Assembly: GCF_021390535.1 (NCBI RefSeq)
Contig: NZ_JAJUXG010000003.1
Coordinates: 124,001-188,000 of the forward strand
Origin: Dyadobacter sp. CY312
Lineage (GTDB): Bacteria; Bacteroidota; Bacteroidia; Cytophagales; Spirosomataceae
Direction: 5' to 3'
DNA length: 64,000 nt
Part shown: positions 9,171 to 19,200 of the stretch, piece after piece
How positions within the stretch are numbered: position 1 is the first letter of the stretch
Layout: the number at the start of each line of letters is the position of its first letter
Notes under the pieces: model-generated
Told to the model about the DNA's origin: nothing
The model's database searches: none
The model's input: only the letters and a program-made list of their open reading frames with translations
Program-made: the position numbers and the translations under genes

Positions 9171-10502
9171 ATGAAAAACGAAGCATCACAAACAATCAGA
9201 TTAGCACTCCCTATCATTATTGGTGAATTAGCCCAAATGGCACTTCACCTGATTGATAGCGCCATGGTGGGAGCCATTAGTTATAAACAACTTGCTGCTG
9301 CTGCATTGGTGATCAACGCCATGAATATTCCGTTTGTAATTGGAATCGGGATGACGATCTCTGTTTCTCAGATGGTGTCTCTGGCACATGGCCGCCGCGA
9401 CGCGCAGCTTGTCTCGCATTATCTTTTTAATGGTTTTTGCCTTTGCGCACTCACAGCGCTGGCTATTTCTTTCACGCTGGTTTTTGGAAAAGACCTTTTA
9501 CACCACCTGGGACAGGATCCGGAAGTGGTGGAACTTGCCATGCCATTTATGCAGCTTATGGGGCTTTCCATTATTCCAATGTTGCTTTTCATGACTTTGA
9601 AGCAGTTTGCAGACGGGCTGGAATATACCCGCACCGCAATGATTCTGTCTCTTGCCGGAATGCCACTCAATATTCTTCTCAACTGGTTGCTGATTTATGG
9701 CAATTGGGGTTTCCCAAGACTGGAACTTGTAGGTGCCGGGTGGGCTACGCTTATTACGCGTACCTGCATGTTTCTGGCATTAGGCGTGGTTATTCTTAAA
9801 CATAAAACTTTTAGTAAATACATTGCTGTAAGCAAAAACCAATGGTATCTGAAGGCTAAAACCATTCGCGAATTGCTTCACATTGGCGTACCGAGCAGTA
9901 TGCAAATTGGTATGGAAGCAGGTGCTTTTGCGGTTTCAGGAATCATCATTGGTACCCTTGGAGCGGTGGCTCAGGCTTCGCATCAAATTGCGCTAAGTTG
10001 TGCATCTTTCACCTTCATGGTTTCGATGGGACTGGCACAGGCCGGCTCCATCAGGGTAAGTAATGCCTTTGGCCGTGGCGATTGGAAAAAAATCTTCGTT
10101 ATTGGAAAAAGTACAATATACACCGCGCTTATATACGGTATCGTTTGCGCAATAGGATTTGCCGTTTTCAGAAATCAGCTTCCAAAAGCTTTCAACGACA
10201 ATGTCATGGTTTTGGAAATGGCGGCATACTTGCTTCTGTTTGCAGCAGTTTTCCAGATTTCGGACAGCACTCAGGCTATCAGCGCGGGTTTGCTTCGAGG
10301 GATCAAGGATGTAAAAACACCAACCGTGCTCATTGGAATTGCCTACTGGGTTGTGGGTATTCCTTTTGGTTATCTTCTTGCTTTCCAGTTCGACATGGGC
10401 GCTCCCGGAATGTGGCTGGGGCTCATTATGGGCCTGACCCTCGCATCCATTTTCCTGATCACACGTTTTTTCAAAATGACGAAGCGGAACGAAGCTGTTT
10501 AG
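9171..10502 (+). CDS. MATE family efflux transporter (NorM-like)
   Basis: Inner-membrane multidrug and toxin extrusion transporter, probably driven by Na+ or H+. It has 443 residues, the normal MATE length, with about twelve hydrophobic segments in two six-helix halves. The start carries the typical LALPIIIGELAQMALHLIDS pattern and MVGAIS. The GWATLITR segment of helix 5-6 and the SMGLAQAGSIRVSNAFGRG loop after helix 8 are characteristic. The substrate is not deducible; relatives export cationic drugs and metabolites. The gene faces the serine hydrolase gene tail to tail with 36 bases between. The ATG is supported by the promoter-like box upstream and the immediate hydrophobic start. Confidence 0.93.
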   Translation: MKNEASQTIRLALPIIIGELAQMALHLIDSAMVGAISYKQLAAAALVINAMNIPFVIGIGMTISVSQMVSLAHGRRDAQLVSHYLFNGFCLCALTALAISFTLVFGKDLLHHLGQDPEVVELAMPFMQLMGLSIIPMLLFMTLKQFADGLEYTRTAMILSLAGMPLNILLNWLLIYGNWGFPRLELVGAGWATLITRTCMFLALGVVILKHKTFSKYIAVSKNQWYLKAKTIRELLHIGVPSSMQIGMEAGAFAVSGIIIGTLGAVAQASHQIALSCASFTFMVSMGLAQAGSIRVSNAFGRGDWKKIFVIGKSTIYTALIYGIVCAIGFAVFRNQLPKAFNDNVMVLEMAAYLLLFAAVFQISDSTQAISAGLLRGIKDVKTPTVLIGIAYWVVGIPFGYLLAFQFDMGAPGMWLGLIMGLTLASIFLITRFFKMTKRNEAV

Positions 10503-10538
10503 GATATAATTTTGCAGAGGTTTGCCTCCCTAAATACG

Positions 10539-12401
10539 CTAAACCCAGAGTCTAAACGGAATAAGATTCCAGTACAACAATACCAGTAACCATTGCAGCG
10601 AAAACAAAACGGCAGCAAGAGCCATCCGGTCTTGCCATTTTGGCGTTCCCTTTTTTAAGAATTGTATAACCGAAATTGCCAGCCCGACCGGCAATATTGC
10701 AGTTGAAATAAACAATAGTACACTCGCTACATTTTGATCACCCAAAGCCACAAATGATTGCCTAAGGAAAAACGGGATTGGTATTAAAAGACAAATAACG
10801 CCAACAAAACCTCCTGAAATGGATTTGGAGAAGATCTGCTTCGGAGATTTTATAGTTTGCACAACTCCTGAAATGAGCAGATAGATCAGCCCGAAACCTC
10901 CCAAAGCGAAACTGATCCAATGTGCTAAAAGATAAAAACCATTGATTTTCTTATGAGTAGAAAATCCATCCGAAAAGAAAGATTCCCCTTCGCTATCCTG
11001 ATAAAACACCTGTGAGTTCTCTACCTTTCCATCTGAACGAAAAATGTTTGGTACGGTTTGAATCAACGTCTTTTCAGACTTCTGGAATGGTTGGATAGAA
11101 ACGAAATTATTTCTTACACGCACTCTACTAAATGAAGATAAAACGTCAAAATAAGCAAGCGGCTCTACTTTCGAAAATACGGGAATGTAGTAACCAGACC
11201 AGTTCACTGTACTTTTCAAAGGAAGCTTTTTTGCCGGATCAACTGTTGGTTTATCTAACCCTGAATATCGGATCAGAATGTCATTGAAGCGCTCATAATT
11301 TGCGGTTTCACTATCCATGTTGTGGGAAATAAAAAATGCCCTTTTCTGTTCAGCAAACCAATACAACATGGCATGATAACCCACAATATTGCCTGAATGC
11401 GCCAAGCCAACCTGCCCATTTCTGTCTCTTCTCATTGCTCCCAAACCGTAGCCAGTCTGCAATCCATTTTGTTTTGCCGCAGTAAGTTGCGGCTGTCCCA
11501 TTTGGCGTAAGTAGGCTGTTTTCACAAACTCCTTTTCTCCTATTCTGCCGTCACTCATTAAAAATTTGGCAAATAAAGTCATATCCAATGCCGTCGTTGT
11601 AAACTGTCCTGCCGGGCGAACATACATAGGTAATGCCGGATGGATAACCTGCCCGTCCAGATGACCGTAAGCCAGCATAGAATCTGCATTATCCCCCGAC
11701 TGTGTCACAAATTGAAAAGTACTGTTCTTCATACCCAAAGGCTGCAAGAGATTTTTATCCAGATAGGTTTCATACCTTTCTTTTGTAACATTCTCAATGA
11801 TCATTGCCAGTAGTGTGTAGCCCATATTGGAATAGGAAAACATTGTTCCCGGCTGAGATTGGATATTTAAAACACTTTTGTCTTTTGTGAAAGTGAATGC
11901 AAGAGGTGAATCCGGATCTGCCTTTTCACTAAATATTTGCCAAAGCCGTATGTCTGTCAGACCAGAAGCATGATCCATTAAATGTCGTATTGTTACAGGA
12001 TGACTTGCTTCCCAGGCATTATTGAATTGCAATTCTGGTAAATACTTCCCTGCCGGCTCATCAAGATCAATCTTATTTTCAGTGGCAAGCCTCAGCATGC
12101 CAACCGCAAGAATTGTTTTTGTAATGGAACCAACATGGACCCGGTCCGTTGATTTCAAAAGCGCACCGCTTTTTCCGTTTTTTACACCTGCTGCATCAAT
12201 TGTTACTCGTCCATCTGCATCAACAATTGACCATACTGCACCTGTCAAACCCTCTTCATTGAGTGCTGTCTCAATTTCCCTTTTTAAATCACCATTTGTT
12301 TGAGCAAGTGTTGAACTCATCATGCAAACAATCAGAACAAAAGCATAAAATAACCTCCTTCTGTTGGTTACGTAGTTTAAAAGAAAAGAGGGATTATTCA
12401 T
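10539..12401 (-). CDS. Class C beta-lactamase-like serine hydrolase with C-terminal membrane segments
   Basis: Secreted or membrane-anchored serine hydrolase of the beta-lactamase/penicillin-binding-like family (620 residues). An N-terminal hydrophobic segment ends near residue 34. The catalytic domain (about 38-380) shows the nucleophile motif Ser92-Ile-Thr-Lys95, the tyrosine motif Tyr190-Ser-Asn192, and a late HSG in LAHSGNIVGYH. A linker domain follows, and from about residue 490 there are four or so hydrophobic segments, so the C-terminus sits in the inner membrane with the enzyme in the periplasm. Proteins of this build are usually peptidases or esterases acting on cell-wall or D-amino-acid substrates. 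Antibiotic hydrolysis is possible but not implied. Confidence 0.9.
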   Translation of the reverse strand: MNNPSFLLNYVTNRRRLFYAFVLIVCMMSSTLAQTNGDLKREIETALNEEGLTGAVWSIVDADGRVTIDAAGVKNGKSGALLKSTDRVHVGSITKTILAVGMLRLATENKIDLDEPAGKYLPELQFNNAWEASHPVTIRHLMDHASGLTDIRLWQIFSEKADPDSPLAFTFTKDKSVLNIQSQPGTMFSYSNMGYTLLAMIIENVTKERYETYLDKNLLQPLGMKNSTFQFVTQSGDNADSMLAYGHLDGQVIHPALPMYVRPAGQFTTTALDMTLFAKFLMSDGRIGEKEFVKTAYLRQMGQPQLTAAKQNGLQTGYGLGAMRRDRNGQVGLAHSGNIVGYHAMLYWFAEQKRAFFISHNMDSETANYERFNDILIRYSGLDKPTVDPAKKLPLKSTVNWSGYYIPVFSKVEPLAYFDVLSSFSRVRVRNNFVSIQPFQKSEKTLIQTVPNIFRSDGKVENSQVFYQDSEGESFFSDGFSTHKKINGFYLLAHWISFALGGFGLIYLLISGVVQTIKSPKQIFSKSISGGFVGVICLLIPIPFFLRQSFVALGDQNVASVLLFISTAILPVGLAISVIQFLKKGTPKWQDRMALAAVLFSLQWLLVLLYWNLIPFRLWV

Positions 12402-12716
12402 GGTTAAGTGGTTTTATGTGCCTTGCTGGTCCCAATATTAGGCATAACACACTCGTTCCAAATCCATTATTACACAAACGGGCATTGCGTTCCATTCAAT
12501 GTAAATGACGCTGCGTGTAAGGGACAGATACCCGGAATATAGTCATCGGTTTTAGTCTATTTGCTCATTAGAAAATTTGCTGCAACGCCGGAATAAGTTT
12601 ATAATTTTTTAGGATGATAAGCAGTATGAATCGAATACTCGTAGCTTTGTTATAATTGTCAAACAGACATATAATATCCAACTTAATATTAAGCATTTAA
12701 AACCCCTTTGACGACA
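12402..12716. other. Divergent intergenic region
   Basis: This 315-base gap separates the divergently transcribed serine hydrolase and aldehyde dehydrogenase genes, so it should hold both promoters. One candidate -7 box for the rightward gene is listed separately; none was recognised for the leftward gene. No ORF or RNA gene is credible here. Confidence 0.5.
12642..12649 (+). promoter_or_regulatory. Possible -7 box upstream of the aldehyde dehydrogenase gene
   Basis: TAGCTTTG fits TAnnTTTG, 68 bases before the preferred ATG at 12717. No matching -33 element was recognised, so the call rests on one box. Confidence 0.35.
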
Positions 12717-14342
12717 ATGGATTTTAGTTCTACGTTACAAAACATTTTCCCCCGGTCCGAAGACATTCCGGAAGAGTACCGGCTACCCGGGCAGGTTCAC
12801 CAGCGGGAGTACCTGAGCAATGGTGAAATGAAAGCCTGGGATGGACAGGTTCACGAGGTATTTTCGCCCATTTGTACACAGTCAGAAAATGGTCTGGAAC
12901 GTGTGCTGATCGGCAGTTATCCGGTGTGCGGAGAAAACGAAGCGCAGGAATCGCTTGCTGCCGCTGTCGCCGCCTACAACAATGGTCGTGGTGAATGGCC
13001 AATCATGGGTGTTGCTGAACGCATTCATTGTGTGGAACAATTCACAGGAAAAATGATCGAGCAAAAAGACATTATTGTCAAGCTCATTATGTGGGAAATT
13101 GGCAAGTCGTTTGCTGATTCGGTGAAGGAGTTTGACCGGACCGTTGAATACATTTATGCGACCATCGATTCATTAAAAAACCTTGATCGTGATTCGTCAG
13201 GATTCGATATCGTGGACGGTATAGCGGCACAGGTTCGCAGGTCTCCACTGGGTGTGGTATTGTGTATGGGACCGTTCAATTATCCTTTGAACGAAACTTT
13301 CACAACCCTCATTCCAGCCCTGATAATGGGTAACACGATACTTTTCAAACCTCCGAAGTTCGGGACTTTGTTACATTATCCTTTGCAGGAAGCGTTCAGG
13401 GATTGTTTTCCAAAAGGCGTGGTGAATATCATTTATGGTCGCGGTAATACAATCGTTCCGGGACTGATGCAATCCGGAAAAATAAATGTGCTGACGCTGA
13501 TCGGATCCAGCAAAGTTGCGAATGAACTCAAGAAGCAACATCCGAAAGTAAACCGTTTGAGAGCCGTTTTGGGACTGGATGCAAAAAACGCAGCCATCAT
13601 CACCGCCCATGCCGACATCAAACTTGCCGTGAAAGAAACACTCATGGGATCTTTGTCATTCAATGGTCAGCGGTGTACTGCTTTGAAAATTGTTTGGGTG
13701 CATAAAAGCATAGCCGACGAATTCCTGCAACAATTTACTGCTGCAGTGGCGGAATTGAAATATGGCATGCCTTGGAAAAAAGGGGTCTCTCTAACGCCAC
13801 TTCCGGAACCGAATAAAATTGATTACCTCAATACCTGTATCACCGACGCCCAGGCTCATGGCGCAAAAGTGGTGAACGAAAACGGCGGCACTTCCGCGGG
13901 ATCGTTCTTTTATCCGGCAGTAGTTTATCCTGTCAATAAAGACATGAAACTGTATCACGAAGAGCAGTTCGGCCCTATTGTACCCGTGGTTCCTTTCGAT
14001 GATCTGGAAGAAACAATTGAATATCTGATCGAAGCTACACACGGACAGCAGGTAAGTATTTTCAGTGACAATGCCAATGAGGTGGCTGCGTTGATCGATC
14101 CGTTGGTGAACCAGGTGAGTCGGGTAAATATCAACAGCCAGTGCCAGCGCGGGCCGGATGTATTCCCATTCACGGGAAGAAAAGACAGCGCCGAAGGTAC
14201 CTTATCCGTAGCCGATGCCATTCGCTCATTCTCAATCCGTTCGCTGGTAGCCTTCAAAATGAACGACACCAACAAAACCTTGATCAATGACATTGTACAT
14301 CAGGACACTTCCAACTTTTTGAGTACGAAGTTTATTTTTTAG
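12717..14342 (+). CDS. GapN-like aldehyde dehydrogenase with altered general-base position
   Basis: Aldehyde dehydrogenase superfamily protein of 541 residues, closest by eye to NADP-dependent non-phosphorylating glyceraldehyde-3-phosphate dehydrogenase (GapN). The shared features are GPFNYPLNETFTTLIPALI, NINSQCQRGPDVFPFTGRKD and the C-terminal SIRSLVAFK. The nucleophile is Cys320 in FNGQRCTALK, and the Asn of the oxyanion hole is in PFNYP. The usual ELGGK motif reads GLDAK, with Gly286 exactly 34 residues before the cysteine, where the general-base glutamate normally sits. ATG at 12717 is preferred over an in-frame TTG at 12708. If active as GapN it would make 3-phosphoglycerate and NADPH. 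The missing glutamate leaves the reaction open. Confidence 0.85.
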   Translation: MDFSSTLQNIFPRSEDIPEEYRLPGQVHQREYLSNGEMKAWDGQVHEVFSPICTQSENGLERVLIGSYPVCGENEAQESLAAAVAAYNNGRGEWPIMGVAERIHCVEQFTGKMIEQKDIIVKLIMWEIGKSFADSVKEFDRTVEYIYATIDSLKNLDRDSSGFDIVDGIAAQVRRSPLGVVLCMGPFNYPLNETFTTLIPALIMGNTILFKPPKFGTLLHYPLQEAFRDCFPKGVVNIIYGRGNTIVPGLMQSGKINVLTLIGSSKVANELKKQHPKVNRLRAVLGLDAKNAAIITAHADIKLAVKETLMGSLSFNGQRCTALKIVWVHKSIADEFLQQFTAAVAELKYGMPWKKGVSLTPLPEPNKIDYLNTCITDAQAHGAKVVNENGGTSAGSFFYPAVVYPVNKDMKLYHEEQFGPIVPVVPFDDLEETIEYLIEATHGQQVSIFSDNANEVAALIDPLVNQVSRVNINSQCQRGPDVFPFTGRKDSAEGTLSVADAIRSFSIRSLVAFKMNDTNKTLINDIVHQDTSNFLSTKFIF

Positions 14343-14360
14343 ATTGGATAAAATAACGCA

Positions 14361-14397
14361 AGCGACTGTTTCCGGAGAGGGGAACAGTCGCTTTTTT
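14361..14397 (+). terminator. Rho-independent terminator after the aldehyde dehydrogenase gene
   Basis: Inverted repeat AGCGACTGTT (14361-14370) with AACAGTCGCT (14383-14392), followed by a T run, starting 18 bases after the stop codon. Confidence 0.9.
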
Positions 14398-14626
14398 GTT
14401 TTGTGAAACACGCTCTGCTTGACCTGAAAACCTTTAACGGCTTGAAAAGGGAGCTGAGTTCCTTTTCATTTAATTATATTTTTTAATAGATTTTCATAAT
14501 TTTATTCAGCTTTTAGATTCAGCAAAAGATAACATCCAAAGGAGTTTTCAATCTAATAGCTCTTCGTCAAAACTTTTCCAAGTAGTTTCCTCTAATCATA
14601 TTCACTAAATCAAACAGCTAAAAATC

Positions 14627-14950
14627 ATGATATCCAGCCTACTTTTAAGCCTGCTTATGTTGCAGTCCAGCCTATTCTCTGAGGGAATTACAATCACGAG
14701 GACAACTTCTGACAAACAAATAGAAGCCGCAAAAAGTAAAATGCAAAAAGAATATGGTTTAAAGACAGACATTCAAGTGATCAAACGAAACACACAAGGT
14801 GAGATTACAGAGCTAACATGTGTTGTTTATGAGAAGTCGGGTAACGGTGAAGCCTCTTGTTCATCAGATGATTTCGGAACGTTGGTTATTAAAAAAGACG
14901 GTAGTTGCAGCATAATAGACCAAGCCTACGACAAGAAAAAATATCCATAA
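14627..14950 (+). CDS. Small secreted hypothetical protein
   Basis: A 107-residue protein starting with a hydrophobic, signal-like segment (about residues 1-19). A compact domain follows, with the pattern ITITRTTSDKQIEAAKSKMQ, then TDIQVIKRNTQGEITELT and a Ser/Cys-rich strand. The combination of an ITI-T strand, a K/E-rich helix and a KRN-GEIT strand resembles segments I recall from the periplasmic parts of Bacteroidota M56/BlaR1-like membrane peptidases, here standing alone. Two cysteines (in LTCVV and ASCSS) and a third near the end could form a disulfide. No neighbour hints at function. The start is the first ATG after an AT-rich leader. Confidence 0.55.
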   Translation: MISSLLLSLLMLQSSLFSEGITITRTTSDKQIEAAKSKMQKEYGLKTDIQVIKRNTQGEITELTCVVYEKSGNGEASCSSDDFGTLVIKKDGSCSIIDQAYDKKKYP

Positions 14951-15188
14951 TTAACTCATTACTTTGTTTGGCAGCGACGTTGCCTTCAGTAATGCTGCTT
15001 GTTAGCACCTCCGGTTCCAAGCCCATATTTTTGTGTCTTTTATCCGTATAATCCTTCCACATATTGCGATAGACCACAGAACAAGATGACTATTTGACTT
15101 TAGCGAAATCCTTGTTTTTGAACAAGCGATTATTATCTTCGTTTATCAAACTTCGCAAGTATAACAAGACAGAAAACGAACGGTAGAT

Positions 15189-15479
15189 ATGGAACAGACC
15201 CAGCAAAAAGAACGAAAATGGGGCTTTTGGCTTTACATGTTTAATTATTTCAGCCTGGACTCAATCAGTTTATTATTGATCCGAAAAATAATGCCTAGTA
15301 ATAGAACTCCGCTCAGTCACCATATCCTTTCGTTTTTCATTGCAATTACCCTGACCATTGGAATTACATATATACTTCGACACCATCCCTGGAAATATAA
15401 AGTTTGGATAACTGCTGCTATAATTATCACCTGGCTACTAGTGCATATTTTTGCCACTTTTCTTCTCTCTAGTCTTTGA
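15189..15479 (+). CDS. Small membrane hypothetical protein
   Basis: Not recognised. The 96-residue product is basic at the N-terminus (KERKWGFW) and has two clear hydrophobic segments, about residues 46-63 (LSFFIAITLTIGITYIL) and 72-94 (VWITAAIIITWLLVHIFATF). These are separated by a short HHPWKYK loop, consistent with a two-helix inner-membrane hairpin. A third, weaker hydrophobic stretch lies around residues 17-32. It has no operon partner: the next gene begins about 280 bases downstream. Confidence 0.5.
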   Translation: MEQTQQKERKWGFWLYMFNYFSLDSISLLLIRKIMPSNRTPLSHHILSFFIAITLTIGITYILRHHPWKYKVWITAAIIITWLLVHIFATFLLSSL

Positions 15480-15619
15480 ACCTATTGTTACCTGGCAGTT
15501 CAACGGTTTTCCTCCTTATTATCATCAATCATAAAGCAGTTTGTCAGCAGCTGCTCTCCGATCACTCCTGCATAGCGCAAGATGCTTAGATTCACTGGCG
15601 AAAAGCTAACAGCCCACAG

Positions 15620-15710
15620 CTAGCCCAACGCCTTATTCACCGCAGGCTTTACTTTCGTTTCCAATAATTCGATGGTTCGCATCAAATTGGAAACAATGTC
15701 ACTAGTAAAC
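15620..15710 (-). pseudogene. Remnant of the C-terminus of a flavin-dependent (LLM class) oxidoreductase
   Basis: On the minus strand this stretch encodes about 29 residues ending in a stop (key run: SNLMRTIELLETKVKPAV then NKALG). This matches the ending I recall for bacterial luciferase-like (LLM) oxidoreductases, which finish with a -MRSIELLGTKVAPVVRK- type helix. An in-frame stop lies immediately upstream, so only the tail survives. It sits in an otherwise empty gap between a small membrane protein gene and the metal efflux operon. The call rests on remembered family similarity only. Confidence 0.4.
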
Positions 15711-15756
15711 TACATTTTTAATTGCAAAGCAGGACCAGATCGCTTATTTTAGTGGC

Positions 15757-16134
15757 TTGAAAAACTTTCTGCTACATATCATCCTGACCTTTGTGATTCT
15801 TGATACATCTCCTCTGTATCAGTTGCTGAAAGTTCCGTCTCTAATCCGCCACTATACCGAGCACAAGGCCATCAACGAAAACATCAGTTTTGTTGACTTT
15901 TTGTCTATGCATTATTGGGGCGACGATCTGGACGACAATGACGATGAAAAGGATATGCAGCTGCCGTTCAAAAAATTTGAAATCCAGCACATCAATTTTA
16001 TTCCTACGTTTTCCACTGCCACATTTATCTTTAAATATACCACCTGGCCAGTAGAACAACATTACGGCCCCGACAAACCACAGGGAAATTACAACGCTGC
16101 CCTGGGCTCTCTCTTTCGTCCCCCACGAGCTTAA
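15757..16134 (+). CDS. Small secreted protein preceding the RND efflux genes
   Basis: A 125-residue protein reading from a TTG codon (MKNFLLHIILTFVILDTS after initiation), which gives a signal peptide or single N-terminal anchor. The next part, VPSLIRHYTEHKAINENISFVDFLSMHYWGDD, is followed by an acidic run (DDLDDNDDEKD) and a His- and Phe-rich central part. I recall similar small proteins directly ahead of Bacteroidota heavy-metal RND genes. The acidic/His make-up would suit metal binding in the periplasm, but that is inference. It lies 98 bases upstream of the RND gene on the same strand and is probably co-transcribed. Confidence 0.6.
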   Translation: MKNFLLHIILTFVILDTSPLYQLLKVPSLIRHYTEHKAINENISFVDFLSMHYWGDDLDDNDDEKDMQLPFKKFEIQHINFIPTFSTATFIFKYTTWPVEQHYGPDKPQGNYNAALGSLFRPPRA

Positions 16135-16232
16135 TACATACATTTTAGGGTAAGTCATGCCCAACCCATTCGTGCCGGCTCACCGCTGAGCATGTGTGGC
16201 TATTTTGCTATGTATCTATTTAATAGCTCGTT

Positions 16233-19200
16233 ATGCTTAACAAAATCATTCAATTTTCAGTTACTAACAAACTGGCGATTGGGATATTCATATTGCTGTG
16301 GATTGTCTACGGCACATATCAGGTCACCCAATTGCCCATCGATGCGGTTCCCGACATCACCAATAATCAGGTTCAGATCATCACTTCCGCACCCGCACTT
16401 GGCGCCGAGGATGTTGAAAGGCTGATCACCTTCCCCATTGAACAGGCGATCAGCAATATTCCTGGTTTACAGGAAAGCAGAAGCATGTCCCGCTTTGGGT
16501 TGTCGCTCATTACAATCGTGTTTGAAGACGAACATGACGTATACTGGGCAAGGCAACAGGTTACCGAACGACTTGCGCAGGTGGAGATCAATGAAAATGC
16601 GAGTATGCCGCAGCTCGCACCCGCCACTACTGGTCTTGGGGAGATTTACCAGTACGTGATCAAACCAAAAAAAGGCTACGAAACCAAGTATTCCCTTGCC
16701 GACCTTCGGACTACACAGGACTGGATCGTGCGAAGACAGCTCCTGGGAACTGCGGGTGTAGCCGATGTATCTACTTTTGGCGGCGACCTCAAACAGTATG
16801 AAGTGGCGGTAATGCCTTCGAATTTAAAGGCACTCAATCTTTCCATCAATGAAGTTTTCAATGCATTGAGCCGGAACAACCAAAATACAGGTGGGGCTTA
16901 CATTGAAAAAGGACCTACCGTGATGTACATCCGGAGTGTCGGTCTCGCAGGTTCTATGGACGACATCCGTAACATCGTCGTCAAAACAAACGCCAACGGA
17001 ACACCCGTTCTGATCAGCCATATTGCTGAGGTGAGGCTGGGCTCTGCCATACGATACGGAGCGCTGACCATGTCTGGAAAAGGGGAACTCTCCGGCGGAA
17101 TTGTGATGATGCTGAAAGGCTCCAATTCGTCAGAAGTAATCAGGAATGTAAAACAACGGGTAGCCGAAATTCAGAAAACAATGCCGGAAGGTTTGGAAAT
17201 AGAACCGTTTCTTGACCGTACCAAAATGGTCAACAACGCCATTGGGACGGTCGAGACCAACCTGATCGAAGGTGCGCTGATCGTTGTGCTTGTTTTGGTG
17301 CTTTTCCTTGGTAACCTCCGTGCGGGTTTAATAGTCGCGTCCGTCATTCCGTTGTCTATGCTTTTTGCAATTTCAATGATGAATCTCTTTGGCGTGAGTG
17401 GCAACCTGATGAGCCTTGGTGCGCTGGATTTCGGGCTGATTGTGGACGGAGCCGTTATTATTGTTGAAGCCATTTTACACCATCTTCATTTTTCAAAAAG
17501 ATACGCAACCGTCGGTCAGATATCGCAGCAGGAAATGGATCGCGAGGTTTCAGGCTCGGCTTCACGCATGATGAACGCAGCCGTATTTGGCCAGATTATC
17601 ATCCTGATCGTCTATTTGCCCATCCTTTCTCTTTCCGGAATTGAGGGAAAAATGTTCAAACCCATGGCGCAAACTGTTGCTTTCGCTGTATTGGGTGCTT
17701 TCATACTCTCGCTGACTTATGTACCCATGGTGAGCGCAATGTTCATCAGCAAGCGTATTTCACACAAACCGAATCTATCCGATCGTATCATGATGAAACT
17801 GGAAAACTTCTATTCCGGGGTTTTGTCCTCAGTGCTTCAATTCAAGAAAACACTGATTGCCTCCGCTTTCGCATTGTTTGCTGTTGCAGTTTTCATCTTC
17901 ATGCAAATGGGCGGAGAATTTATTCCCCAGCTGGAAGAAGGCGACTTTGCAACCGAAACACGCCTGCTGGTGGGAACCAACCTAAGCACCACGATTGAGG
18001 CCTTCAACAAAATATCTGATAAGTTGAAATCGGACTATCCCGAGGTGGAAAAAGTCGTTTCAAGAATTGGAAGTGCTGAAATCCCTACGGATCCGATGCC
18101 TATTGAAGGAGGTGACATGATTATCGTTTTGAAGGATAAATCGGAATGGACAAGCGCTGAAACTTTCCCTGAACTCGCTGAAAAAATGGCAGCCACCGCA
18201 CAGGAGATTGTCCCGGGCGTTACAACAGGATTTCAGTATCCTGTGCAAATGCGATTTAACGAACTCATGACCGGTGCCAAACAGGATGTTGTCTGTAAGA
18301 TCTACGGAGAAGACCTTGACAAGCTTGCAAGCTATGCGGAAGCGCTTGGCGGCATATCTAAAACCGTAAAAGGAACAGCTGACTGGTATGTAGAAAAAGT
18401 AACTGGCATGCCACAGGTTGTGATTGATTTCAATCGAAGGGAAATAGCCAAGTACGGCTTGAACATTGATGATATAAACCGAACCATCAATGCTGCATTT
18501 GCCGGTGCAATCGCCGGTCAGGTGTACGAAGGAGAGAAACGGTTTGATCTGGTTGTCCGGGTAGGCAATAACGACAGAAAAAATCTTAACGATGTTCAAA
18601 AACTGCTTGTATCTACGCCAAGCGGGGTTCAGGTTCCGCTCTATCAATTGGCAACCATTAAAGAAACGGAAGGACCTAATCAGATTCAGAGGGAAAATAC
18701 ACGTCGCAGAATCATTGTGGGCTTCAATGTACGAGGGCGTGACGTACAGTCCATTGTTGAGGAATTGCAGCAGAAAGTGGAATCGAAAATCCGATTTGAA
18801 GCTGGCTATTCCATCACTTATGGCGGTGCGTTTGAGAATCTTCAACAGGCAAAAGACAGACTGGTGATTGCTGTTCCGGTTGCACTGCTTCTCATTTTTA
18901 TCATGTTGTATTTTGCATTTTCTTCGGTCAGGGATGGCGTGTTGATTTACACTGCTATTCCATTATCCGCAATTGGCGGAGTATTTGCACTTGCCTTACG
19001 GGGAATGCCATTCAGCATTTCAGCCGGAGTCGGTTTTATTGCACTGTTTGGCGTGGCGGTTTTGAATGGGATCGTTTTGCTTTCAGAGTTCAACCGGCTA
19101 AAAAAGGAAGGCGTAATAAACAACGCATTACAACTGGTATTAACCGGCACTAAAAATCGGCTTCGTCCCGTCTTGATGACGGCAGCAGTAGCCTCACTGG

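Noticed and set aside
10539..12401. Class C beta-lactamase conferring resistance
   Set aside because: The SxxK, YSN and HSG motifs only prove the serine-hydrolase fold; the large C-terminal membrane part is typical of peptidase or esterase relatives.
18060..18845. 261-codon open frame on the minus strand
   Set aside because: It lies wholly inside the RND-TolC fusion gene. The translation is low-complexity, rich in Phe, Cys and His, and matches nothing; a shadow of the real gene.
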